In this document: piece after piece, positions 25,629 to 34,909 of the stretch
Numbering within the stretch: the first letter of the stretch is position 1
Layout: every line of letters starts with the position of its first letter
Assembly (NCBI GenBank): GCA_020722565.1
Contig: DYKO01000003.1
Location: 62,001 to 126,000 of the forward strand
Length of the DNA: 64,000 bases
Direction: 5' to 3'
From: Rikenella microfusus
GTDB taxonomy: Bacteria > Bacteroidota > Bacteroidia > Bacteroidales > Tenuifilaceae
Notes under the pieces: generated by a model
Told to the model about the DNA's origin: nothing
Database searches by the model: none
Seen by the model: only the letters and a program-made list of their open reading frames with translations
Translations under genes and position numbers: made by a program

Positions 25629-27311
25629 CTAAAAGCCAAAATTCAATCCTACGGTAATAATGGTTTTATCTCCTTGAAATGGTTTAGAAGTATAAAGATC
25701 GAGGTAGTATAGGGCGGGCTTAGAATCGACCTCAAAGCCTTGGATGTTGCTGTGGGTTAGGCTTACAAGGAGCCATGAATCGTGGATGAATTCCCAACGT
25801 GAGGTCAGAATGTAGCTGGTATTTTTCCAGGTCACGCTTTGCATAAAGGGAAGTTTTTCGGCCACGTTGCCATCGGTATAGTTGTACTCGTTGCCATGGC
25901 GAGCCACAAAGTACTCGCTCTTGATTAACAATCCCCGTAGGGGCTTAAACTCCATCGAGAGGTAAATTTCATCGGAGTTATCGCGAAGGTAGTAACCCAG
26001 GTTGAACCGGTTGGTTTCGAATGTTGTGGCATCAATATAATGCTTATAGGTTACCGGATTTGCGCGGGTGTACTCAGCCGTTAGGCTGATATTCTTGATG
26101 GGCCAGCTCGATAATCGTGCACCGCCTTTAAACGAAAGAAAGTTCTGCCGATTGGGGTCGCCAATGCGGGTAATGGAAAACTCGTCGATAAAGAGGGAGG
26201 TGTACAGATGGAGGTATTTTATGCGTTTGATGCTTAAATCGATAAACATTTGCGAATTGTGATTTTGAATGCCGTGGCTGATGGTGTGGTCAAGGGATTT
26301 AAAAAACATAATGGGGATAAGCATTGCAGGCTGAATGTTGGTGTCGGAGTAAATAATGGAGTTTCCAAACGATAGGGCAACGCCCCGAAAAGGATAAAAG
26401 GATAAAAGATTAGCTGCAATATACTTATTGCGGTACACCCCCCTGAAATCGCCGTTTGATGTGGTGTACGAGCGGCTGCTATCGATAACCTCCGAAACCA
26501 GCCAACCGTGCAGGTAGTTCAACTCGAACCACTTAATAGGGTTGAGCCTTAGGGTGATCATGGGGTAGGAAGGGTTTCGACCCGAGAAGATGGTTGAGCC
26601 ATGATAGGCTGTGCCCCATTGTATATGGTCCTTTACCAATCCGAGCGAACCCCATCCCCAGCCATAGGTAACTCCGCCACGCATTTCGGAGTAATCGCCA
26701 CCCTTGCGGCCCTGTACATTTATTTTGTAATTGCCCCCCTCCTGCTGGGTGAAGTACGAGGGAAACGACAGGATCTCGGTTTGGTAGTTATCGCGTAGGC
26801 TACCATAAATGGCAAAGTTGCCAACGAAACCCCAGGCCTCAGCGCCACCCCAGGTATGTAAAATATCAAAGCTACCCCCGGTATAGTAGCGAACCCCCCA
26901 TATGGGACGGATGGAAAAGGTAAAGGCAGAATCCTTATAGTGAAGGCCATAGGGTAAGAAGCCTAGGTTGAGGTTTGTCCGTGCCATAAGGTTTCCTTTG
27001 CCATTGGTATAGGGGTTCTGCTTCCCTTTAGAAAAAATGGCGTACTGTTTAAGGTAAAACGACAAATCGTTTTGCTGGCGTAACGAGAGCTTTTCTTTGC
27101 TTTGTTCAGCTTCAATAAGGTAGCGGTAGATTTGCTTAGCAGAATAGGGCTTAATGGCGCTATTAATACTGATTACCGCTTGGTTCGATAGCTCATCCAG
27201 AAACTCATAAATACCGGGATGGTTAAAATGGATTGGGATTTCCTGCGAGAACGCCGAAAACCTTAGGAAGGTAAAAAAAAGAATAAGTAAGATTCTGGAT
27301 TTTGCTGGCAT
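25629..27311 (-). CDS. Capsule assembly Wzi-family outer-membrane protein
   Basis: A 560-residue protein with a signal peptide (MPAKSRILLILFFTFL, cleaved after the FSQ region) and a beta-barrel-like body rich in aromatic residues. Wzi-family hallmarks include IGNSIIYSD-like strands, WGTAYHGSTIFSGRNPSYPMITLRLNPIKWFELNYLHGWL, and a C-terminus ending in Phe (VGLNFGF). Wzi in E. coli is an outer-membrane lectin that attaches capsule to the cell surface; the Bacteroidota members are longer. It lies beside the export and assembly genes, which supports a surface-polysaccharide role. It is transcribed toward fnlC and is separated from the glycosyltransferase operon by 634 bases containing gene debris. 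Confidence 0.8.
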   Translation of the reverse strand: MPAKSRILLILFFTFLRFSAFSQEIPIHFNHPGIYEFLDELSNQAVISINSAIKPYSAKQIYRYLIEAEQSKEKLSLRQQNDLSFYLKQYAIFSKGKQNPYTNGKGNLMARTNLNLGFLPYGLHYKDSAFTFSIRPIWGVRYYTGGSFDILHTWGGAEAWGFVGNFAIYGSLRDNYQTEILSFPSYFTQQEGGNYKINVQGRKGGDYSEMRGGVTYGWGWGSLGLVKDHIQWGTAYHGSTIFSGRNPSYPMITLRLNPIKWFELNYLHGWLVSEVIDSSRSYTTSNGDFRGVYRNKYIAANLLSFYPFRGVALSFGNSIIYSDTNIQPAMLIPIMFFKSLDHTISHGIQNHNSQMFIDLSIKRIKYLHLYTSLFIDEFSITRIGDPNRQNFLSFKGGARLSSWPIKNISLTAEYTRANPVTYKHYIDATTFETNRFNLGYYLRDNSDEIYLSMEFKPLRGLLIKSEYFVARHGNEYNYTDGNVAEKLPFMQSVTWKNTSYILTSRWEFIHDSWLLVSLTHSNIQGFEVDSKPALYYLDLYTSKPFQGDKTIITVGLNFGF

Positions 27312-27459
27312 AATTTTTTGAGTGAAATTAATTAACCTTTTAATTCACAGAACAAAATCATGAATTAATATCTGGAGTTTTTTGCTGATGAAGAATAAGT
27401 GCTACAACTCAGAATGATGGGGAAAAAATTGAATTTTGTTACTTAAATCTAAAATTTTA

Positions 27460-27565
27460 GGAATCGAGCATTTTGAATTTATGGCACTGAACATTCGTGA
27501 GGTGTATAAACGATCTGAGGCCATGGGGGAGGCTTCCGTTATGATGGTTGCCTAAATCCCGAGCG
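27460..27565 (+). pseudogene. Orphan fragment of an fnlC-like (UDP-HexNAc 2-epimerase) gene
   Basis: About 106 bases align with 24997-25105 of fnlC; by eye roughly 14 mismatches and two single-base gaps. One frame reads MALNIREVYKRSEAMGEASV, against ALNIREAHERPEAMEEASV in FnlC, then a missing G shifts the frame into a stop. Nothing else of the gene remains on either side. It is a remnant of a second epimerase copy or of a partial duplication. Confidence 0.85.
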
Positions 27566-27606
27566 AAGCTGAGGGATCTGGTTGAGGGGGAGAGATGCTT
27601 CGGCAT

Positions 27607-27663
27607 GCTCAGCATGACAGGGAAGGTTCAGCATGACAAGGTAGGCTCAGTATGACAAGGTGG
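27607..27663. repeat. Three tandem 19-bp units
   Basis: Units at 27607-27625, 27626-27644 and 27645-27663 share the core (G)CTCAGCATGACAAGGTAG with one to four differences each. It follows a REP-like sequence CCCGAGCGAAGCTGAGGGAT directly after the fnlC fragment. Confidence 0.75.
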
Positions 27664-27945
27664 GTATGAATGCCAGAATGTTTTACTATTATATTTTAAC
27701 GCCATGACAAAAAGGATTTTAAATTCTAATAAATCCTATTTCCATAACGCATTAACCCCCATTTTACAATATTTTTAACTCTTTGGGATAGTTTTTAACT
27801 ATCAATTCAATTAGTTTCTTTATAGAATTTTAAATGAAATAAACCCGTAATTTATTTTTAGGTACAATTAAAGCATATTTTTACTTAGAAAATTTTGAGT
27901 ATGTAATTATATTTGAAATTTTTTAGTTATATTAAAATTATAGGA

Positions 27946-28728
27946 TTAGATTTTTGTACCTAAAATCTTAGGAATAGAGATATTTTTATGTAATATAAAT
28001 TTATAAAAAGCACAAGTAGGAAATATATATAATGCTCGTATTCCAACTAAAAAGAGTTCTGGTAATCGTTTAGGATTTTGTAAATGTCGGAATAAACTTG
28101 CTAATCCTAATTTTTTAATAAACAATGGCGTTAATTTTTCTTTACCTGCCAACACATTTACCATACCACCACACGGTATTATAATACAATTATTTAAGGA
28201 CTCTCTTAATTTTAAAGCAAGTTCTTGTTTATATGGTGTAGGTAAGCCTAGTAAAATTAAATTTGGTTTATAATCTTTTATAGTTTGAATAATAATGTCC
28301 TCTTCACTATGTTTATAAAATCCATTATGTCCAACTACTGCTGAAAGATTTTTATACTTTTCTTTAATATTATTACATGCCATGGAATTCGTTTCTTTTG
28401 TTCCGCCAAGAACAAAAACCTTTAATCGATTTTTGTTTGCTATTTCTATAGTTTTAAAAGTAAGTCTAGGGATTGAAATGTCGTATTGAACTTTGAACCC
28501 AAATAAGCGGATTAAAATGTAAAATATTCTTCCATCAGTTGCCATTAAATCGAACTTATTTGTTACATTGTAGTAGTTTATATATTTTTTTAAATATGAT
28601 AAAACGGCAAGCGAATATCCATAATAAATATAACTTTTAGAGTCGGTGAAACATTTTTCGATATAGTTATACAACTCTTCTTTTGTAAAATTAGAAACCT
28701 TTAAACCAAAAAAATTAATGTAATTCAT
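27946..28728 (-). CDS. WecG/TagA/CpsF-family glycosyltransferase (GT26)
   Basis: A 260-residue GT26-type enzyme; relatives transfer ManNAcA or ManNAc onto an undecaprenyl-linked sugar. Family features visible are INFFGLKVSNFTKEEL at the N-terminus, MATDGRIFYILIR, the FVLGGTKETN loop, VVGHNGFY and LILLGLPTPYKQELA, then IIPCGGMVNVLAG. It is the last gene of the minus-strand polysaccharide operon and overlaps the preceding glycosyltransferase by 14 bases. Sugar specificity cannot be read from the sequence. Confidence 0.87.
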   Translation of the reverse strand: MNYINFFGLKVSNFTKEELYNYIEKCFTDSKSYIYYGYSLAVLSYLKKYINYYNVTNKFDLMATDGRIFYILIRLFGFKVQYDISIPRLTFKTIEIANKNRLKVFVLGGTKETNSMACNNIKEKYKNLSAVVGHNGFYKHSEEDIIIQTIKDYKPNLILLGLPTPYKQELALKLRESLNNCIIIPCGGMVNVLAGKEKLTPLFIKKLGLASLFRHLQNPKRLPELFLVGIRALYIFPTCAFYKFILHKNISIPKILGTKI

Positions 28729-29845
28729 TATTTTTATTTAATATATCAGTAAAAGTAGTTAGCATATTTTGCTCAAAAGTGTCAAGAGTATAATATTTTA
28801 AATATTTTTCCCTTGCTGCAAGACCCATTTTTTCAATTAAATTACTATCTTCAATTAGGTTAACTATTTTTTCGGCAATTAAATTGGGTTTATTTTTCTC
28901 AACCAAAAAACCAGTTTTCCCATCATCAACAATTTCGGGTATGGCTCCTTCAATGGAAGCAATAACCGGGATACCAAATTGCATGGCTTCAAGTATTACT
29001 AAACCCCAAACATCATTAAGTGTGGGATAGACTAAAATATCCGTATTCTGATAAATTTTATTTTTATCATCCCCATATTTTGGGCCTAAGAACTCAACAA
29101 AATGACTAATATTTCGATTTGATATCTCATTATTGATCTCCGATCCGGTTAGATCTGCTTCACTACCTACAATATTTACTTTAATTTTTTTGTGATAGGT
29201 TTCATCGAGCAGGGTTAATGCGTCAAGTAGTACTATAATCCCTTTTGAGTATAACAGGTTTGATAAGAATAGAATATTTATTGGGGCATTATTACTGTAG
29301 TTTCGTTCAAGATGCTTTCCTATCTCGGGAATACCATTATTAACAATGTAGGGATTACCATTGTAAATTTCAGAAATATCATTTGTAAGAGCGTTCGAAA
29401 GACAAATAACCGATGAATTTTTAAAGGCCCACTTGTACAATGACCTTAAAATTACTGAACGTTTGCTAGCCTCCCTAATTCCTTTGCCATGTAAATGGTA
29501 AACAGTATGCCGTTTAAAAATTTTTAACCAAAAAACGTAGGTACAATCCCGAAGAAAAGCAGCACCTAAAGGGGAAATTTGAAAATAAACCAAAGAGGGT
29601 TTGAATGCTACTATTTCCTTAAATAGTTTATAGTGAATTTTAATAATTTTAAAAAACTTTTTTAATGAGTACTTATGTTTATCATTAATAGTTCCCCTAT
29701 ACGAAATGGGAATTATTTTTAAATCAAATTTATTCAATAGAACTTTTGAGGTTGCAACATATTGATTCATAAGTGTTGCACCTGTAAGTGGGGGGGGGAG
29801 TTTAATAAAAAGAAGTATTTTATTTTTTGATGAAGTAGTGTCCAT
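28715..29845 (-). CDS. Glycosyltransferase family 4 protein
   Basis: A 376-residue GT-B enzyme. The N-terminal glycine-loop region is LFIKLPPPLTGATLM, encoded across a run of nine C (plus-strand G at 29790-29798). The C-terminal GT4 motif is VYPTLNDVWGLVILEAMQFGIPVIASIEGAIPEIVDDGKTGFLV with the two catalytic-region glutamates in the EX7E arrangement. It would retain-transfer a sugar from a nucleotide donor to the growing lipid-linked repeat unit at the inner face of the membrane. It overlaps both neighbours (14 and 26 bases), so the operon is tight. A slip in the C run would truncate the protein near its start. Confidence 0.88.
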   Translation of the reverse strand: MDTTSSKNKILLFIKLPPPLTGATLMNQYVATSKVLLNKFDLKIIPISYRGTINDKHKYSLKKFFKIIKIHYKLFKEIVAFKPSLVYFQISPLGAAFLRDCTYVFWLKIFKRHTVYHLHGKGIREASKRSVILRSLYKWAFKNSSVICLSNALTNDISEIYNGNPYIVNNGIPEIGKHLERNYSNNAPINILFLSNLLYSKGIIVLLDALTLLDETYHKKIKVNIVGSEADLTGSEINNEISNRNISHFVEFLGPKYGDDKNKIYQNTDILVYPTLNDVWGLVILEAMQFGIPVIASIEGAIPEIVDDGKTGFLVEKNKPNLIAEKIVNLIEDSNLIEKMGLAAREKYLKYYTLDTFEQNMLTTFTDILNKNNELH

Positions 29846-30647
29846 TAAAAAATCTTAAAAAAATTCTTTTAAATTTGAACAGAATTTTTAAAATCCAAGT
29901 AAGTTTAACTGGCAAGAATTTGGAAAAAAAAAGATTCTTATATGAATTTAAAAAGATATTTTTATCTTCTATTCTTGCTCTTTTATATGCAAATGTATTT
30001 TTTTTTTGTCTACTTTTTGTTTTTGAATCTGCATGCCATCTAAAAGAAGCAATGACTAATGGTATATGTTTGACTCTTCTTCCATAAAGTAAACGCGACC
30101 AATATTCAGAGTCCATAGCATATTTATATGAACTATCAAAAAGACCTGCAAAATCGGTTGATTCTCTTTTCCAGAATATTGCATTAGACGAAATAATTTT
30201 TCCAAATCCATTAAAAACTCCAGAAGCATAATCAAAATTTAAATACCTATTAACTTTTATAATGTTCCCAAGTTCATCAACTATTTGTATATCACCAAAA
30301 ATAGCATCTATTGAAGGATCTTTTGAAAAGTATGAAATAATTTTAGGGAAAACATTTTCGCAATAATAGTCATCGGAATTAATCCATGCAATTATATCGC
30401 CACTAGCTTTGTTAAGGGCTTTATTAAGAGCAATAGTTTGTCCTGCATTTTCTTGTTTTTCGAATTTAATAATATTTGGAAAGCGGTTAGCATACTTTTG
30501 AATAATCTCAGCAGATTTATCCGTAGAACCATCATCTATTATAATATGTTCAATGTTATAGTAGTTCTGATAAATAACACTTTCAATTGTTTGGCCAATA
30601 TATTTAGCATAATTAAAGTTTGGTGTTAAAATTGAAATTTTCATCAT
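29820..30647 (-). CDS. Glycosyltransferase family 2 protein
   Basis: A 275-residue GT-A enzyme. ISILTPNFNYAKYIGQTIESVIYQNY is followed by IIDDGSTDKSAEII (nucleotide-binding Asp) and AWINSDDYY, the DXD metal site. The C-terminal part has a RRVKHIPLVIASFRWH segment seen in this subfamily. Start either at Met1 or Met2. It overlaps the Wzy-like polymerase by 35 bases and the next GT4 by 26. Donor and acceptor are unknown. Confidence 0.88.
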   Translation of the reverse strand: MMKISILTPNFNYAKYIGQTIESVIYQNYYNIEHIIIDDGSTDKSAEIIQKYANRFPNIIKFEKQENAGQTIALNKALNKASGDIIAWINSDDYYCENVFPKIISYFSKDPSIDAIFGDIQIVDELGNIIKVNRYLNFDYASGVFNGFGKIISSNAIFWKRESTDFAGLFDSSYKYAMDSEYWSRLLYGRRVKHIPLVIASFRWHADSKTKSRQKKNTFAYKRARIEDKNIFLNSYKNLFFSKFLPVKLTWILKILFKFKRIFLRFFNGHYFIKK

Positions 30648-31836
30648 TATTATATTTAATATCCTTAAAATAAACTAAACTTAAAAATATAGGAGTTAAT
30701 AAAATGGGTTGTGCAAATGTTACAATGAATACTGAACCTAGTATAATGAAAACTCCTTTTTTATTAATATGGTGAATCTTTGAGTAATGTTTTAAAGAGT
30801 TAACTAAAAGAATTAAATAAAATATAAAACCAATAATACCATATTTAAGTAATGTATCAGTTACACCATTTAAAATTGGTCTGGGGGCTTGGTCTCCTTC
30901 CCAAAATTCAACTTCATCAAAACGTGTTGCTTTTGTTTGACCCCTACCTATTAATGGATATTTTTTTAAATCTTTAAAATCTAAAATGGTACTTCCAAAA
31001 CGTCCCCTCTCAACTCCTTCTTCAACTTGTGTTTGAAATTGATTTGTTACCTTATTTTGTAAAAAATCTAACCGTACATAAGATTCATAAGCAATATACA
31101 ACATTAATGGAATTAATAGGTATTTGTATTTGTTTTTATAGGTAAATAGTATTTTCAAAGTAAAAACATAAAATAATGCGATATAACCTGATGTAGAGAA
31201 TGTTGTAATAATTGCAATTGTTAATACAATATTTTCTTTATTTAATATTTTTTTTTGGTGTAAAAGATTAAAAGACATTGCGAGGATGAGAATTGAAGCA
31301 AAATATCCTGGTTCAGTAAAGTTGCCAGAATTTCTTAAAAAACCTTCTGATTTTCCCTCCCAAGTGAAAATAATAAAATTTTGGTTATCAAGGTAGGTAT
31401 CAGTTCCTAAAGCAGGAGCTATTTTGCCAATATAATTATGAATTGTATCTGAAAATAATGATGGGAAGTAAAAAACAAAACTAATAATTGAAATGATATA
31501 AACAATTTTTATAAAATATTTAATATAATCCTTACCTATTGTTTTTAAAAGAAAGTATGGGAGAAATATGTTCATATATAAACGAATGGTAGAAGAAAGA
31601 TTAAATCGATCAAAATAAAAAGTTTGAAGAAGCAATGAAATTGTAGTAATTAAGGAAAAGTAATAGAAATATAGATCAAATTTATTTTTAGAAATATAAA
31701 ATTCAACTGCAGCTAAAATAAAGATTAAGGAAAATAAGGTTTGTCTGAATGGTAAAAAAATAGTAGCTGATGCTAAAAAAAGATAAGAAAAAAAATATTT
31801 TTTAAAAGTTTGAGAATTACTCTGAGATAGTATCAT
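30613..31836 (-). CDS. Wzy-like O-antigen/capsule polymerase
   Basis: A 407-residue membrane protein with about 10-12 hydrophobic helices and one large hydrophilic loop (about residues 265-320) that contains RGRFGSTILDFKDLKKYPLIGRGQTKA; this loop between late helices, with arginines and a GRG element, is typical of the O-antigen ligase/polymerase superfamily. Polymerases have little sequence conservation, so the call rests on topology and place between glycosyltransferases in a locus with wzx, wza and wzc. A ligase is less likely here because no lipid A ligation context is visible. Confidence 0.78.
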   Translation of the reverse strand: MILSQSNSQTFKKYFFSYLFLASATIFLPFRQTLFSLIFILAAVEFYISKNKFDLYFYYFSLITTISLLLQTFYFDRFNLSSTIRLYMNIFLPYFLLKTIGKDYIKYFIKIVYIISIISFVFYFPSLFSDTIHNYIGKIAPALGTDTYLDNQNFIIFTWEGKSEGFLRNSGNFTEPGYFASILILAMSFNLLHQKKILNKENIVLTIAIITTFSTSGYIALFYVFTLKILFTYKNKYKYLLIPLMLYIAYESYVRLDFLQNKVTNQFQTQVEEGVERGRFGSTILDFKDLKKYPLIGRGQTKATRFDEVEFWEGDQAPRPILNGVTDTLLKYGIIGFIFYLILLVNSLKHYSKIHHINKKGVFIILGSVFIVTFAQPILLTPIFLSLVYFKDIKYNNDENFNFNTKL

Positions 31837-33013
31837 AAATATTTATTAACTGTTTTGAATAATTAATGCTATTGCATATATTCTCTATTGTTTTTCTCCC
31901 ATTCAAACCGAATAATTCACGTTTTGATTTATCTTTGATTAGATCTTTTATTTTATTTGCTAATTCATTTGCATTTGGTGAAACTAAATATCCAGTTATT
32001 TCTGGTTTAATGAAAAAAGTTGAATTTCCCGTTGCAACAATAGGTTTTTTCATTGCCATTCCTTCTATAACATCTCGACCCCAAGGGTCTGCGGTTAATG
32101 CTGGCCGTACAATAATATCTGAATCTTTAATAATTTCGTAAATATCATAAGTATATGGTATTAATTTTACAAAATTGGTTAAACCTTCATTTTTAATCTT
32201 ATTCTTAATTTCAGAGAGATAATCTGACATCATTAATATTTTTTTTATATATTTTCGTAAAAAAAGATTATGTTGTTTATATCCCACTATTAAAAATAAG
32301 ATATTTTTGAGGTTATATTTTTCAAGTAGTATTTTCAATGCATCCAAAAATAATATATGTCCCTTTGGTTTATAAAAATGTGAAGACATTGTAATGATAA
32401 TAGTTTCCTTATTAATATTGTTTTGTGCTCTAAAATTACCAATAGTTGAATCGATTTCGTTAAAATCAATAGGATTGGGTAATATAACTTTTCTTTCATA
32501 ATCTGCGAAACGCTCTGCTTCATTTTCACTAATGCATATAATAAAATCGGAATAGAACTTTATTTGTTCAATAATATAATCTCCTATTAGGGTTTTCCCA
32601 TACTCTGGAAGTAACTCTCTAACATGTACAATTATTTTAATATTTGTTAAATCCGTTATGGGTTTTAAAATATGAGAAAAAACGGTTGTATTAATATGTA
32701 AAAGATTAATTTCGTCATGTTTTAATTGGTTTATAAAATTTATTAAGCCAACATTTTTTGATTTCTTAAAAGTTTTAATAGATGAAACAGAAGCCTGATT
32801 TGCTGTTATTATTTTTAGCTTGACTTTTTTTATTGATACACAATACTTTTCAAGTTCCTTTTTTACTTTAAGGGATGAAATGGAAGTTGTATATACAATA
32901 AATTCAAATCTTTCCTCATTTTTCAATATTTTAAGTAATTGGATTAAACTTCGAGATGCACCACCGTAAAAAATGCCATGCATTAATATCCCAACTCTAA
33001 TTTTTGGTATCAT
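31817..33013 (-). CDS. Glycosyltransferase family 4 protein
   Basis: A 398-residue GT-B enzyme. The N-terminus GILMHGIFYGGASRSLIQLL is the GGA(E/S)R loop common to GT4 enzymes; the C-terminal region DIIVRPALTADPWGRDVIEGMAMKKPIVATGNSTFFIKPEITGYLV carries the EX7E-like donor-binding motif with the first position altered to Asp/Arg around DVIEGMAM. It overlaps the polymerase start by 20 bases and begins 4 bases inside the sugar amidotransferase end. Sugar unknown. Confidence 0.86.
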   Translation of the reverse strand: MIPKIRVGILMHGIFYGGASRSLIQLLKILKNEERFEFIVYTTSISSLKVKKELEKYCVSIKKVKLKIITANQASVSSIKTFKKSKNVGLINFINQLKHDEINLLHINTTVFSHILKPITDLTNIKIIVHVRELLPEYGKTLIGDYIIEQIKFYSDFIICISENEAERFADYERKVILPNPIDFNEIDSTIGNFRAQNNINKETIIITMSSHFYKPKGHILFLDALKILLEKYNLKNILFLIVGYKQHNLFLRKYIKKILMMSDYLSEIKNKIKNEGLTNFVKLIPYTYDIYEIIKDSDIIVRPALTADPWGRDVIEGMAMKKPIVATGNSTFFIKPEITGYLVSPNANELANKIKDLIKDKSKRELFGLNGRKTIENICNSINYSKQLINIYDTISE

Positions 33014-34134
33014 AAAGAAAATACCTTTCTTTTTAATGCAATAAGTCTGTCAATTATCTTATTGTATGAGGGGTATGCATAGTGCGGAATTGGACTTGCA
33101 GAAAGAATTTCATCAAATTCTTCTCGAAATATATCTAACTTTTTGCAAAAGAATTCAATGTCTTCTTTAAGTTCTTTTTCTTCGTATAAATTTTCTTTTA
33201 TTTTTTCTAAAGCTTCTTCTCTTGATATTTGACCAGAAACAAATAAACTTGACAAATGCGCCCTCCGTTTATCAATATTAAACTTTTTAGGTAAAATATA
33301 ACCTTGATAAATTTTAGTTATCTTTGATTCATAATGTTTTCCACCATAATCTTGCCAATCCAATTCTTTATGTAAAATATTTATTGCATCCTGTTTGTTA
33401 TAAGGGAATAAGTCTAGAATATTAATACTTCTACTTTTATCGAAAAAACGATAAACAATATACTCCCAAAAAGATAGTAGTGGATATGTTTTTAGTTTTA
33501 ATCCTGTACCAAACTTTTTATAAATACTTTTAATATTCAAGCTATCAAATTTATTTGAATAAAGCCAACTTGCAGGCATAATAGACTCAGTTTGATAATT
33601 ATATCCAATTAAAAAATATTTAAGTTTATATTTTTTTAATAATTTATGAATGGCAATAACAATAGCATTATCCGATAAAACCTCAATATCGATAACTGAA
33701 GCTTTAAGATATGCTCTTTGTAAATCCTTAAATTCCTCCCAATCAATTACATAAGTATAAAGGTCAATGCCTAGTTTCTTAACAATATTTTCTATGTTCT
33801 TTACGGATAATTCTGAATTCCAGCCATTATCGACATGGACAGCAAGGGGTCTTAGGCCTAATTTTTTAACCACAATATAAGCTAAGTAGGAGCTATCAAC
33901 GCCACCGCTTAATCCAATAATACAGTCATACTTTTTATTTTTCCCAGATTTTTTAATTTTATTAATAATGCGGTTAAGATGTTTTAGCCTTTCATCGTCG
34001 TTGGCAAATTTATTTTTATTGAGTTTGATTAAAGCTTGGGTACAATGGTTACAATAGCCATTTTGGTCAAACGTAATGTCTGGATCTGAAGTGTCCATTA
34101 TACATCTGGTACAAATCTGATATTCTCTTGGCAT
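33010..34134 (-). CDS. wbuX: N-acetyl sugar amidotransferase (WbuX/WbpG type)
   Basis: An ATP-dependent PP-loop enzyme that converts an acetamido group of a nucleotide sugar into an acetamidino group, using ammonia delivered by a HisH/HisF-type pair. The 374-residue protein has two CxxC pairs at the N-terminus (ICTRC at 7-11 and CNHC at 28-31), the PP-loop GLSGGVDSSYLAY and an AVHVDNGWNSELSVKNIE segment, all characteristic of the family. Relatives modify FucNAc to FucNAm (E. coli WbuX) or act in pseudaminic/legionaminic and P. aeruginosa O5 pathways. Its two partners are the next genes upstream in the operon. Confidence 0.9.
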   Translation of the reverse strand: MPREYQICTRCIMDTSDPDITFDQNGYCNHCTQALIKLNKNKFANDDERLKHLNRIINKIKKSGKNKKYDCIIGLSGGVDSSYLAYIVVKKLGLRPLAVHVDNGWNSELSVKNIENIVKKLGIDLYTYVIDWEEFKDLQRAYLKASVIDIEVLSDNAIVIAIHKLLKKYKLKYFLIGYNYQTESIMPASWLYSNKFDSLNIKSIYKKFGTGLKLKTYPLLSFWEYIVYRFFDKSRSINILDLFPYNKQDAINILHKELDWQDYGGKHYESKITKIYQGYILPKKFNIDKRRAHLSSLFVSGQISREEALEKIKENLYEEKELKEDIEFFCKKLDIFREEFDEILSASPIPHYAYPSYNKIIDRLIALKRKVFSL

Positions 34135-34136
34135 AG

Positions 34137-34904
34137 CTACTCTGTTTTTAATAATTTTTCCAATTCATTATAGCCGGGATATGTTATTAGTACTGCTCTG
34201 TGTACTCCATGCAAAACGAAAAAACTTCCTGCAGCAACCGCAGATGCTCCTCCCTCGGTTATAGCCAGTTTAAAGTCGTTCAAAGATCTAGCACCACCAC
34301 TAGCTATTACTGGTATGTTAATTATGTTAGTAACCTGCTTTATTGTATTTATATCATACCCTTTGAACATCCCTTCACGGTCAATTGAATTAAGAAATAT
34401 TTCACCTGCTCCCAGCTCCTGCATTTTTTTTGCATATTCAACAGGCTTTAGCTTTGTGTTTTTAGTACCACAACTAACAAAAACTTCGATTTTCCCTAAA
34501 AAGTTAGTTTTATAATCTATAGCTACAACAATGCTTTGACTACCATAAACACGGGCTGCTTCTGAAATTAATGATGGATTTTCGAATGCTATGGTATTTA
34601 GTATAACCTTATCGACGCCAATGTTGAAAAGATGTTCAATTTGGTCCAGTCTGGTAATTCCTCCGCCGTATGCAAAGGGCATAAATGCTTCAGAAGCTAT
34701 TTTTTTTATAAAATCAAAGTTAGGTTCCTTTTTACTTTTTGTTACCGAAATATCAAGAAAAATTAGTTCATCAACCTCTTTCTCATTAAATATTTTAACA
34801 GCATTAATTGGATCTCCAATATATTTTGGGTTTTTAAATTGCTGTGTTTTAACTAATCCTGTTCCATTAAGCAGTAAACATGGTATTACTCTAGTTTTTA
34901 ACAT
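34137..34904 (-). CDS. wbuZ: HisF-like acetamidino-modification protein (WbuZ/HisF2 type)
   Basis: A 255-residue TIM-barrel protein resembling the cyclase subunit of imidazole glycerol phosphate synthase, but of the sugar-amidation subgroup. MLKTRVIPCLLLNGTGLVKTQQF and KEVDELIFLDISVTK replace the histidine-pathway wording (RIIPCLDV..GRVVKG..., ELVFLDI.A). PFAYGGGITRLDQIE and VIASGGARSLNDFKLAITEGG are the phosphate-binding loops. No other his genes are present, and the sugar amidotransferase follows 2 bases later, so it is likely an ammonia-channel partner rather than a histidine enzyme. Confidence 0.88.
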   Translation of the reverse strand: MLKTRVIPCLLLNGTGLVKTQQFKNPKYIGDPINAVKIFNEKEVDELIFLDISVTKSKKEPNFDFIKKIASEAFMPFAYGGGITRLDQIEHLFNIGVDKVILNTIAFENPSLISEAARVYGSQSIVVAIDYKTNFLGKIEVFVSCGTKNTKLKPVEYAKKMQELGAGEIFLNSIDREGMFKGYDINTIKQVTNIINIPVIASGGARSLNDFKLAITEGGASAVAAGSFFVLHGVHRAVLITYPGYNELEKLLKTE

Positions 34905-34909
34905 GGTAG

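Larger units (their letters stand above)
27312..27945 (-). other. Intergenic scar region between the Wzi-like gene and the glycosyltransferase operon
   Basis: 634 bases with no intact gene. It contains a fragment of an fnlC-like gene (27460-27565), a REP-like stretch (CCCGAGCGAAGCTGAGGGAT at 27558-27577) and three 19-bp tandem units (27607-27663). The right 280 bases are plain AT-rich sequence. It reads as a recombination scar. Confidence 0.6.
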
